In this document: positions 41,090-46,722 of the stretch, in pieces
How the letters are laid out: the number at the start of each line of letters is the position of its first letter
How positions within the stretch are numbered: position 1 is the stretch's first letter
Origin: Specibacter cremeus
GTDB lineage: Bacteria; Actinomycetota; Actinomycetes; Actinomycetales; Micrococcaceae
Assembly: GCF_003946885.1 (NCBI RefSeq)
Contig: NZ_RWKQ01000025.1
Coordinates: 912 to 47,633, forward strand
Reading direction: 5' to 3'
Length of the DNA stretch: 46,722 nucleotides
Notes under the pieces: generated by a model
Seen by the model: only the letters and a program-made list of their open reading frames with translations
What the model was told of the DNA's origin: nothing
The model's database searches: none
Position numbers and translations under genes: made by a program

Positions 41090-42326
41090 CGCCGCCCCCG
41101 GGTGATTGAGCTTGTCGAAATCCAGCCCGTCGAGCCCCGGTGATTGAGCTTGTCGAAATCACCGTCAGATCCGCACCACCATCTTCCCCGTGTTGTCCCC
41201 GTGCATCATGGACAAGAACGCATCCACGGCATGCTCGATCCCGTCCACCACGGTCTCGTCGTAGGCGATCTTGCCCTCGGCGATCGCCCCACACAAGGCG
41301 ACGCGGCCGCCGTCGTTCATCACCGACAACGCGGCCTGCAGGTGGTCCCCGCCGACTGGCACCTGTTCGCGGTTCACGGTGCGTCGGCCCGACGATCCTT
41401 TGCGTCGCCATCTGTCTGAAGCCGCCCCGGAACGTCGTCTTTGAGGTATCCCGGGCGGAATCGCGGTACTCCCCGACCAGACGACGGTATCGACGCTCGT
41501 CACCGATGTCCGGTCCGGCGCAAACAACCAGCTCAATGGAGTCGAAACCCGAAGCGCCCGGGCTGTTGAAAAAATCGACGGCATTCCGGTTGCAGATGCT
41601 GTATCTCCCGTCCGCGTCGTAGATCGATGCGATGGCCTCGCGGGGCGTGAACCGGCCACCACCGTTGGCGACCCCGTTGATTGCAGCAACACGTCCGTCC
41701 GCCCAACGGGTGTAGACGTGGTCCATCGCCGTAGCACGGTCCACTTCGACGTCCAGCAGGGTGACGTCGCCGTAGTCATGGGCCTCAAGCAGTTGAAGAT
41801 AGCGCGCGGGGAGTCCAGTCCATGAAAGCGTCCCTTCGATCACGACATTCTCGCGCGCCTCCAGGCAGCGTTCGATCAAACGATCTGCCAGGAAGACGCT
41901 CTCGTTGTGCACCAAAGTTGACAGTTCGTTGATCATGAGGGGGTGCCCATCCACAAGCGTCCGTGACAACACAGACGCGAAGATGCCATCTCTAGTGGCC
42001 GCGTCCAGCAACGTCACCTTTATCGCGTCTGCATCGATTACCCGCCACCCCGGCCCATCGAGACTCAGGTTCTGTACAAACGTCGACTTCCCGGCGCCGG
42101 GCGGTCCGGCGGTCACGACCACGGCCGCCAATCCACCGGTTTCCACATTGCCGGCACCCTCTGCCAGGATTTCGTCCAGGAGTCGACGCTGAAAACGAAG
42201 CCGGTCAAGGCTAACGGGTTTCTGGGGGTCGAACGTGGCCAGCGCGGAGTACCGGTGCAATTCCGCCCCGGGCGCGGTCAGTTGGTCCAGTTCCGCGGCC
42301 ACCTGCCGAAGGACCGGGTTGTCCAT
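41070..42326 (-). CDS. Zeta-toxin-like kinase with a chimeric C-terminus
   Basis: The open frame is 418 residues. Residues 1 to about 320 form a zeta-type P-loop kinase: GPPGAGKST at 74-82, then VIDADAIKVTLLD and NVVIEGTLSWTG. Zeta toxins phosphorylate UDP-N-acetyl sugars or related targets. Upstream of 41353 the sequence looks native. From there on the frame runs antisense-style through the duplicated oxidoreductase fragment in a wrong frame (RRGPPAGRVVGDERR), then through REP-like repeats to TGA at 41070. The natural stop has been lost. ATG 42326 directly follows the antitoxin stop (TAGATG). The native part may still be active, or the tail may destabilise it. Confidence 0.75.
   Translation of the reverse strand: MDNPVLRQVAAELDQLTAPGAELHRYSALATFDPQKPVSLDRLRFQRRLLDEILAEGAGNVETGGLAAVVVTAGPPGAGKSTFVQNLSLDGPGWRVIDADAIKVTLLDAATRDGIFASVLSRTLVDGHPLMINELSTLVHNESVFLADRLIERCLEARENVVIEGTLSWTGLPARYLQLLEAHDYGDVTLLDVEVDRATAMDHVYTRWADGRVAAINGVANGGGRFTPREAIASIYDADGRYSICNRNAVDFFNSPGASGFDSIELVVCAGPDIGDERRYRRLVGEYRDSARDTSKTTFRGGFRQMATQRIVGPTHREPRTGASRRGPPAGRVVGDERRRPRRLVWGDRRGQDRLRRDRGGRDRACRGCVLVHDARGQHGEDGGADLTVISTSSITGARRAGFRQAQSPGGGGQSRAR
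41099..41164. repeat. Cluster of dispersed REP-like repeats
   Basis: Two GGTGATTGAGCTTGTCGAAA units and a short CAGCCCGTCGAG link. The cluster ends at the base before the stop codon of the oxidoreductase fragment (41165), just as the cluster 44811-44934 ends at the stop of the intact gene. Confidence 0.85.
41165..41353 (-). pseudogene. Fragment duplicating the 3' end of the NADP-dependent oxidoreductase gene
   Basis: This 189-bp stretch is nearly identical to 44935-45267 but lacks 144 bp (48 codons, in frame), joining GAIA directly to EGKIAYDETVVDG. A GCCCTCGG/CCCGG microhomology is at the junction. It encodes only the C-terminal end (SVMNDGGRVALCGAIA, AFLSMMHGDNTGKMVVRI), with no start. It is read through in another frame by the zeta-type gene. 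Confidence 0.88.
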
Positions 42327-42758
42327 CTATGCAGCCGTCGGATGGACGGCCTGCACGATCTCTTGGTAGTCCTCTAGGTCGATCAGGTCCCTCTGGACGG
42401 CATCGGTGATGTCATCCCAGCTTCCGCCGGTCAGGGCGCCGAGAGGGTTTGCCGGTTCGGCGTCACTGGAGAACGTGTACGGCCAGCCCTTCAGGGTCTG
42501 CATCATCTCCTCATGACCGATCCTCTCGGCGTGGAAGTCGAGTATCACCTCCCGGGGCGTGCGGTCGAGGAGAGCTGGGAAGTTTTCAATCCTACGCAGA
42601 ATGCGATGGACTTCCGGCTGGGAAATGGACAAGTACCGGGCGATTTCCATCTGGGTCAGCCCTTGCCTTCGGGCCTCGCTACAGACACGCAGCTGATCGA
42701 TCCGGTTCAGCTCGCGATCAGCGAATATGCGGGCGAGCTCATCTTGGATGGTTTGCAC
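42327..42758 (-). CDS. HTH antitoxin/regulator paired with the zeta-like kinase
   Basis: About 143 residues. GTG 42758 is chosen because AGGAGG lies four bases upstream; an in-frame TTG at 42779 lies before that site. A helix-turn-helix is visible in LTQMEIARYLSISQPEVHRILRRI (about residues 33-56), followed by an acidic C-terminal half that could neutralise the toxin. Its stop abuts the kinase start. A TATAC/GTATA inverted repeat lies upstream (42780-42794). No classic epsilon antitoxin homology is apparent, so the pairing is inferred from position. Confidence 0.72.
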   Translation of the reverse strand: MQTIQDELARIFADRELNRIDQLRVCSEARRQGLTQMEIARYLSISQPEVHRILRRIENFPALLDRTPREVILDFHAERIGHEEMMQTLKGWPYTFSSDAEPANPLGALTGGSWDDITDAVQRDLIDLEDYQEIVQAVHPTAA

Positions 42759-42779
42759 GGGACCTCCTCGCTGGGCCAA

Positions 42780-42794
42780 TATACGAAGTGTATA
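42780..42794 (-). promoter_or_regulatory. Candidate operator of the zeta-like module
   Basis: TATAC-GAAGT-GTATA is a short perfect inverted repeat 22-36 bases before GTG 42758. It lies in an AT-rich patch where the promoter is expected, consistent with autoregulation by the HTH protein. Confidence 0.45.
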
Positions 42795-42843
42795 GACATC
42801 ACGTTACGCCAAGCGGATGCGGTCGGACAGCGCGCATGACGCG

Positions 42844-42933
42844 CGAGCCCGCCGAGACCCGGTGATTGAGCTTGTCGAAATCACCAGGTCTCGCTCCCCA
42901 GCGGCTCCCACTGCTCGCAAGCTCGACCACCGT
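42844..42933. repeat. Dispersed repeat cluster with longer variant
   Basis: A GGTGATTGAGCTTGTCGAAA unit is followed by TCTCGCTCCCCAGCGGCTCC and an inverted AGCTCGACCACC end. The block is shared with the cluster at 10914-11102. Confidence 0.82.
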
Positions 42934-42984
42934 CAGACCCGCACCACCATCCATGACCACCCGTGTGGCATGGCAGCGCAAGCA

Positions 42985-43017
42985 TGCGTCCTTCGTGCTT
43001 GAAGTACGAAGGACGCA
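42985..43017. terminator. Hairpin after the third AbiE-like module
   Basis: Arms 42985-43000 and 43002-43017 pair over 16 bp with one G-T pair and a single central base. It lies about 65 bp after the stop (43084) of the minus-strand nucleotidyltransferase, the expected place for its terminator. Confidence 0.65.
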
Positions 43018-43083
43018 GTGGTTGCTGGACCATCCCGATTATCACGGCCCGACGAAGCCGCGGGGACCACTTGGCCGAGCGGA

Positions 43084-43989
43084 TCAGAGGGGTGGGATCC
43101 AGGCCTTCCGCTCGCACGACCACACGAAGCCGTCTGCACTGCCGCCGAGCACGGGATCGGCAAATACGATGCACCGGTCGATCAGTTCTTGGAATCGCTC
43201 CGGTGTCGCCATTTCGAGCCGTTGCTTGCGTCGCCACGTCATCCACTTGGACTGCGCATGCTCGGCCATGCCGCTGAGGACGACTGCAAGTGGACCCGTG
43301 GGGACGCGACGAAATGCGGCAACCTTCTCAATGGCCACTGCGACGTCCTCCTGCCTCACGCTTCGCGCGTCAGTGATGGCGACAATGTCTACAAAGTCGC
43401 GCCAACGCGTGTTCTGATCGCCCCGGTCGATGGCCGTGACGATCTTCTCAGCCAACACCATATGGTCGGGATAGCCTCGTATTCGCAAGGTGCCGCCGAG
43501 GAGCAGCGGTAGCTCGGTGTCGACGGCCGCGGGCCAGATCGGGTCGCCGAAGTTCACGTCAACATGCAGGGCGATTCGGGCAGTAGCCAAAGCTGGCGTC
43601 AGCTTGACTCGCACGCCGGAGTATGCGTCTTCGTCACGGGTCACGGCCCCGGAGACCGAGTCGGGGTCGAAAATGAGGCCGTCCCCGTGGTCGAGCGCAG
43701 CGAAGGCCTTCACCCGCCGTACGACATCCTCGACATCATGGGGGAACCCGGATGCTGCGAGGTCGATATCCCTGGTTGGTCGGCGCCCGGCGAACGCGGC
43801 CATCAGGACACCACCCTTGAGGACGAAGTCCGCCGAGTCGTCCGAGTCAGCGAGCCGGGCGAGGAAACCTTCAAGCGCATACAGCGTGATGTAATCGACG
43901 GGATCGCGACCGTCGCGCTTGGCAAGGTTGCGCAAGTCGTTGTACGCCCGCCCGGCCAGCGTCTCGTGGGTGGGTCCAGACGGGGTTAC
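43084..43989 (-). CDS. AbiEii-type nucleotidyltransferase toxin, canonical start codon lost
   Basis: About 300 residues of a type IV toxin: FVLKGGVLMAAFAGRRPTRDIDLAA carries the nucleotidyltransferase Gly-Gly and DxD motifs. RIRGYPDHMVLAEKIVTAIDRGDQNTRWRDFVDI follows, typical of AbiEii. The natural start, judged from the conserved N-terminus TPSGPTHETLAGRAYNDL and the overlap with the antitoxin, is at 43989-43987, but that codon is GTA. The antitoxin stop there is TAA. A single G-to-A change would turn an ancestral GTGA overlap into GTAA. Other possible starts are ATG 44091 (inside the antitoxin) or an internal TTG. Expression may therefore be reduced or absent. Confidence 0.75.
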   Translation of the reverse strand, partial: VTPSGPTHETLAGRAYNDLRNLAKRDGRDPVDYITLYALEGFLARLADSDDSADFVLKGGVLMAAFAGRRPTRDIDLAASGFPHDVEDVVRRVKAFAALDHGDGLIFDPDSVSGAVTRDEDAYSGVRVKLTPALATARIALHVDVNFGDPIWPAAVDTELPLLLGGTLRIRGYPDHMVLAEKIVTAIDRGDQNTRWRDFVDIVAITDARSVRQEDVAVAIEKVAAFRRVPTGPLAVVLSGMAEHAQSKWMTWRRKQRLEMATPERFQELIDRCIVFADPVLGGSADGFVWSCERKAWIPPL

Positions 43990-44564
43990 AGCAGCACCTC
44001 CAAAGCGTGGCGGAGCCGTGGGAGCGCCTTGGGGAATGAAGCTGCGACTTGCAATAACGACGACGGCGAGTTCCCCCTCTGTGCAACCCATCGGCGCAGG
44101 GCGGTGTGTGCCACGTCGCTGCCCTCTAGATGCATGAGGCGGAAGCAGTCGACAATGGTCCGCTCGGCCGAATAGACCGCTAGCTCCAGATCCGGCCCGG
44201 CAGCCATCGGCGTTCGCCCCACCTCGAAGGTCGCCTCGTCGAAGCTGTGCCAGGCGACATGCTCGAACCCAGCAGGGTGGCGAGTACCACGCGGCAGAGC
44301 AATGTCAGCACCGAATGGAATGGCGTCACTGAGGTCATGGTAGACCAGCGCGCTGGTCAGGCACATGGTCGCCGCAGGTTGCATGGCGGTGGCCGCGGCC
44401 AACGATGTAGTGGTGGGATCGATCATCCCAGGCTGAACGTATACGCCACGCCCCACACGCTCAATCTCGCCGGAGGCGACCATGCGGTAGACCCGATCCT
44501 TTCGCAGGCCGAGCGCGCGGGCGTCTTCGAGCGTGAAGACTGCAGTAGCTGCCAACGCAGTCAC
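43986..44564 (-). CDS. AbiEi-type antitoxin (type IV toxin-antitoxin)
   Basis: About 192 residues. The N-terminal winged HTH reads VFTLEDARALGLRKDRVYRMVASGEIERVGRGVYVQPG, the standard AbiEi DNA-binding domain. The C-terminal domain (LYSAERTIVDCFRL-like VYSAERTIVDCFRLMHLEG) is the conserved antitoxin part. The GTG at 44564 has TTAGGAG nine bases upstream. An 11-bp inverted repeat at 44574-44616 covers the ribosome-binding site and promoter, which fits the known negative autoregulation of AbiEi. The gene is intact, while its toxin partner has lost its start codon. Confidence 0.85.
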   Translation of the reverse strand: MTALAATAVFTLEDARALGLRKDRVYRMVASGEIERVGRGVYVQPGMIDPTTTSLAAATAMQPAATMCLTSALVYHDLSDAIPFGADIALPRGTRHPAGFEHVAWHSFDEATFEVGRTPMAAGPDLELAVYSAERTIVDCFRLMHLEGSDVAHTALRRWVAQRGNSPSSLLQVAASFPKALPRLRHALEVLL

Positions 44565-44573
44565 GTCAATTGC

Positions 44574-44616
44574 TCCTAACTGTATATAGGTAGATCATAT
44601 CTGTTTACAGTTAGGA
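44574..44616. promoter_or_regulatory. AbiEi operator: 11-bp inverted repeat
   Basis: TCCTAACTGTA (44574-44584) and TACAGTTAGGA (44606-44616) are perfect arms separated by 21 AT-rich bases. The proximal arm overlaps the antitoxin ribosome-binding site. AbiEi proteins are known to repress by binding such repeats. The rest of 44617-44810 shows no gene. Confidence 0.7.
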
Positions 44617-44810
44617 CGGAAAGTACCCGCGGAACGACAGTCCCGGAAAAGAAACGCACCGCCACGAGTGGGAGGGAACGCCGACGGCGCCGGCGAGGAC
44701 ATTGTTGGCTGTAAGGACCGCGGGGCGAGACGCCCTCACGGTACTCGCCCTCCGAGGCGTCGGATCCAGTGTTCCTCTCCCCCAATCGACCCGGGAACGG
44801 CCATTGCCTC

Positions 44811-44934
44811 CGGTGATTGAGCTTGTCGAAATCCAGCCCGTCGAGACCCGGTGATTGAGCTTGTCGAAATCCAGCCCGTCGAAATCCGGCGATTGAGCCT
44901 CGAAATCACCAGGTCTCTACAAGCGCGACCACCC
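44811..44934. repeat. Cluster of dispersed REP-like repeats
   Basis: Three GGTGATTGAGC/GGCGATTGAGC units with CAGCCCGTCGA links. The cluster ends at the base before the oxidoreductase stop codon (44935). Confidence 0.85.
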
Positions 44935-45939
44935 TCAGATCCGCACCACCATCTTCCCCGTGTTGCCCCCGTGCATCATGGACAGGAACGCGTCCACGGC
45001 GTGCTCGATCCCATCCACGACGGTCTCGTCGTAGGCGATCTTGCCCTCGGTGAACCAGCCGGTCATGAGCCGGTTGAACTCGGGGGCATGGCCCTGGTAG
45101 TTGCCGACCGTGAAGCCCTTGAGCGTCAGGCCCCGGGTGATCAGGTTCGCCATGTTATAGGGGCCGGGGGTCTTCTCGGTGGCGTTGTACCCGGCGATCG
45201 CCCCACACAAGGCGACCCGGCCGCCGTCGTTCATCACCGACAGCGCGGCCTGCAGGTGGTCCCCGCCCACGTTGTCGAAGAACACGTCGACGCCGCCGGG
45301 CGCCGCCGTGTGGAGTTGCCGGCGCACGGGGGCGGACTTGTAGTTGAAGGCGGCGTCGTAGCCGTACTTGCCGGTCAGCAGCGCCACCTTGTCGTCGGAC
45401 CCGGCCGAGCCGATCACCCGGCCCGCCCCGAGCAGGCGGGCGATCTGGCCGGCCGCGGTGCCGACGGCCCCGGCCGCGCCGGAGACGAACACGGTGTCGC
45501 CGGCCTTGAGCCCGGCGATCGCCGTCAGGCCCACGTAGGCGGTGAGGCCGGTCATGCCGAGGACGCCCAGGTACAGCGAGAGCGGCACGCCGGGCAGTTC
45601 CGGGACGGCCCGGAAGCGGGCGGCGTCCTCCTGGACCACGTCGCGCCAGCCGAACTGGTGCAGGACGACGGCGCCGACGGGCAGGTCGGCGCTGGTGGAT
45701 TCGACCACGCGCCCGATCGCGCCGCCGGTCATGGTCGCGCCTAGCGCGTACGGCGGGGCGTAGCTCCTGGCGTCGCTCATGCGCCCGCGCATGTAGGGGT
45801 CGACGGAGATGAACTCGTTGGCCACGCGGACCTGCCCGGGTTCAAGGTCGCCGTACTCGACCTGCACCGTGGCGAAATCCGCGGGGGTGGGCCAGCCGGC
45901 GGGGCGGGCGGCGAGCTGGATCTGGGTGCTGGTGGTCAT
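44935..45939 (-). CDS. NADP-dependent oxidoreductase, zinc-free MDR (prostaglandin reductase/CurA-like)
   Basis: A 334-residue medium-chain dehydrogenase/reductase without structural zinc ligands. FISVDPYMRGRM near 45 and GMTGLTAYVGL near 129 are marks of the leukotriene B4 12-hydroxydehydrogenase/CurA group. The Rossmann loop is SGAAGAVGTAAGQIA (about 153-167), and FDNVGGDHL follows. Family members reduce the double bond of enones and other 2-alkenals/ketones with NADPH. The start has GGAGGAA six bases upstream and lies 17 bp after the DUF1304 gene. A damaged partial copy is at 41165-41353. Confidence 0.9.
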   Translation of the reverse strand: MTTSTQIQLAARPAGWPTPADFATVQVEYGDLEPGQVRVANEFISVDPYMRGRMSDARSYAPPYALGATMTGGAIGRVVESTSADLPVGAVVLHQFGWRDVVQEDAARFRAVPELPGVPLSLYLGVLGMTGLTAYVGLTAIAGLKAGDTVFVSGAAGAVGTAAGQIARLLGAGRVIGSAGSDDKVALLTGKYGYDAAFNYKSAPVRRQLHTAAPGGVDVFFDNVGGDHLQAALSVMNDGGRVALCGAIAGYNATEKTPGPYNMANLITRGLTLKGFTVGNYQGHAPEFNRLMTGWFTEGKIAYDETVVDGIEHAVDAFLSMMHGGNTGKMVVRI

Positions 45940-45956
45940 GGATTCCTCCGGAATGG

Positions 45957-46340
45957 TTACAGGCCGATGGCCAGGGCGATGATGCCCAGCAGCGGCGGGA
46001 CGAGTTGCGTGAGCGCGGCGGACGCCTTCGACGGCGCGGACAGCAGCAGGACCAGGCCAGCGGCGACCATCGATCCGGCGCCGGTGAAGACGAGCGTGGC
46101 GCCGATGGCAGTGTGACTCAAGGCGAAGAAGACGATGCCGAGGGCGATCGCGACGGCCAGGAACAGGTTGTAGAAACCCTGGTTGAACGCCATCTGCTTC
46201 GTGGCCTCGGCCTGGTCGCGGCTGGCGAGTCCGAAGATGGCCCGCGTCTTGTCGCTCGTCCAGGCCACGGACTCCAGGTAGAAGATGTAGACGTGGATCA
46301 GTGCCGCGATGCCGGCGAGCACGAGTCCGGCGATGACCAT
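45957..46340 (-). CDS. DUF1304-type small membrane protein
   Basis: A 127-residue protein with four predicted membrane helices (about 1-22, 51-70, 77-98, 105-126). The N-terminal AALIHVYIFYLESVAW and FNQGFYNLFLA segments are characteristic of the DUF1304 family. No biochemical role is known. It is the first gene of a two-gene operon with the CurA-like oxidoreductase, controlled from a region with a perfect 16-bp palindrome. AAGGG lies nine bases before the ATG. Confidence 0.85.
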   Translation of the reverse strand: MVIAGLVLAGIAALIHVYIFYLESVAWTSDKTRAIFGLASRDQAEATKQMAFNQGFYNLFLAVAIALGIVFFALSHTAIGATLVFTGAGSMVAAGLVLLLSAPSKASAALTQLVPPLLGIIALAIGL

Positions 46341-46363
46341 TTTGGTGGCCCTTCTGCGTGTTT

Positions 46364-46379
46364 TGGACTGATCAGTCCA
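46364..46379. promoter_or_regulatory. Perfect TetR-type operator upstream of the DUF1304-oxidoreductase operon
   Basis: TGGACTGATCAGTCCA is a perfect 16-bp palindrome 23 bases upstream of the DUF1304 start codon. The form is typical of TetR-family operators. No TetR gene is present in the window. Confidence 0.65.
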
Positions 46380-46412
46380 CTATCCACTGGATCGGTCGGT
46401 ACGCAAAGGGGG

Positions 46413-46503
46413 CGGTGGTCGAGCTTGTCGAGGCCCCCCGGTGATTGAGCCCGTCGAAATCGTCACTCGCCGCCCGCCGGTGATTGAGCCTGTCGAAATC
46501 ACC
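46413..46503. repeat. Dispersed REP-like repeats in a divergent intergenic region
   Basis: One GGTGGTCGAGCTTGTCGAGG unit and two GGTGATTGAGC units. This is the only cluster in the window that is not next to a gene 3' end. Bases 46504-46609 contain no other recognisable feature. Confidence 0.82.
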
Positions 46504-46609
46504 ATGGCTTGACGCCCAAAGTACGACGACTGCCATGTATCGCTGTCCGCTCCCCAAACGCACGTGGCCACGCCCTCGTGCGAGCACCCCCTTGCCGGAT
46601 AATTGACTC

Positions 46610-46722
46610 ATGGCGTCCCGGGACAACATGCCGCTGGTGCCCGCATATTGGCAGCGGCGCGACGACAGGATCCTGCCGTTGTGGTGGGACCGCTTGTGCG
46701 CGGAATCGAACCCGCAGCAGGC
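46610..46722 (+). CDS. Partial protein of unknown function (N-terminal 37 residues)
   Basis: The reading frame starts MASRDNMPLVPAYW and runs off the right edge. The Trp- and Arg-rich start (WQRRDDRILPLWWDRL) does not identify a family. GATAAT at 46598-46603 lies exactly six bases before the ATG and no ribosome-binding site is visible, so the transcript may be leaderless. Confidence 0.55.
   Translation, partial: MASRDNMPLVPAYWQRRDDRILPLWWDRLCAESNPQQ

Noticed and set aside
46688-46720. GAATCGAACCCGCAG, which read on the minus strand resembles a tRNA T-arm.
   Set aside because: The flanking bases do not form a 5-bp T-stem with a 7-nt loop, no acceptor or anticodon stem is present, and the stretch lies in an open coding frame.

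Overview
The window comes from a high-GC actinobacterium, most likely a Micrococcaceae/Arthrobacter-type organism. The signs are strong G/C bias at third codon positions, actinobacterial gene families (bifunctional class II aldolase/SDR, bacterial Hen1-Pnkp RNA repair, SWIM-SNF2 helicase, a TM0106-type RecB nuclease-helicase) and a dispersed GGTGATTGAGC...-type repeat seen in this group. The species assignment is inference.

Layout. (1) 1-6012: a carbohydrate catabolic locus. A minus-strand operon (2-hydroxyacid dehydrogenase, FGGY kinase, aldolase/SDR running off the left edge) stands divergent to a DeoR regulator, followed by a polyol permease and a divergent SDR. Together they suggest polyol uptake, oxidation to a ketose, phosphorylation and aldol cleavage. 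(2) 6104-20428: nucleic-acid enzymes. These are a SWIM-SNF2 helicase, an orphan MFS transporter, a TIGR01777-type epimerase-like protein, the overlapping hen1-pnkp RNA-repair pair and a large nuclease-helicase that carries repeat DNA in frame. (3) 20429-21411: toxin-antitoxin debris (relE remnant, Phd/YefM-like antitoxin, frameshifted hicB). (4) 21540-28822: a minus-strand operon (MHS transporter, ThDP enzyme, YtcJ-like amidohydrolase, M20 amidohydrolase) divergent from a PucR-type regulator. (5) 28823-32955: accessory DNA with two AbiE-like type IV toxin-antitoxin modules, one intact and one broken. (6) 33140-40846: a LysR regulator divergent from a tightly coupled six-gene operon (aldehyde dehydrogenase, 572-aa unknown, atypical M19 protein, 239-aa unknown, RidA, MFS). 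This is the best candidate for an undescribed pathway. (7) 41070-44564: a zeta-type kinase/antitoxin pair whose toxin runs into a duplicated gene fragment, and a third AbiE module whose toxin has lost its start codon. (8) 44935-46340: an NADP-dependent oxidoreductase and a DUF1304 membrane protein behind a perfect TetR-type palindrome. A partial gene starts at 46610.

Two kinds of intergenic DNA recur. Clusters of short imperfectly palindromic repeats sit within a few bases of many stop codons. Long perfect hairpins, each with a different sequence, also sit at gene 3' ends. Several regulators and enzymes look leaderless, with a -10-like hexamer 6-7 nt before the start codon. No rRNA, tRNA, insertion sequence or CRISPR array was found.
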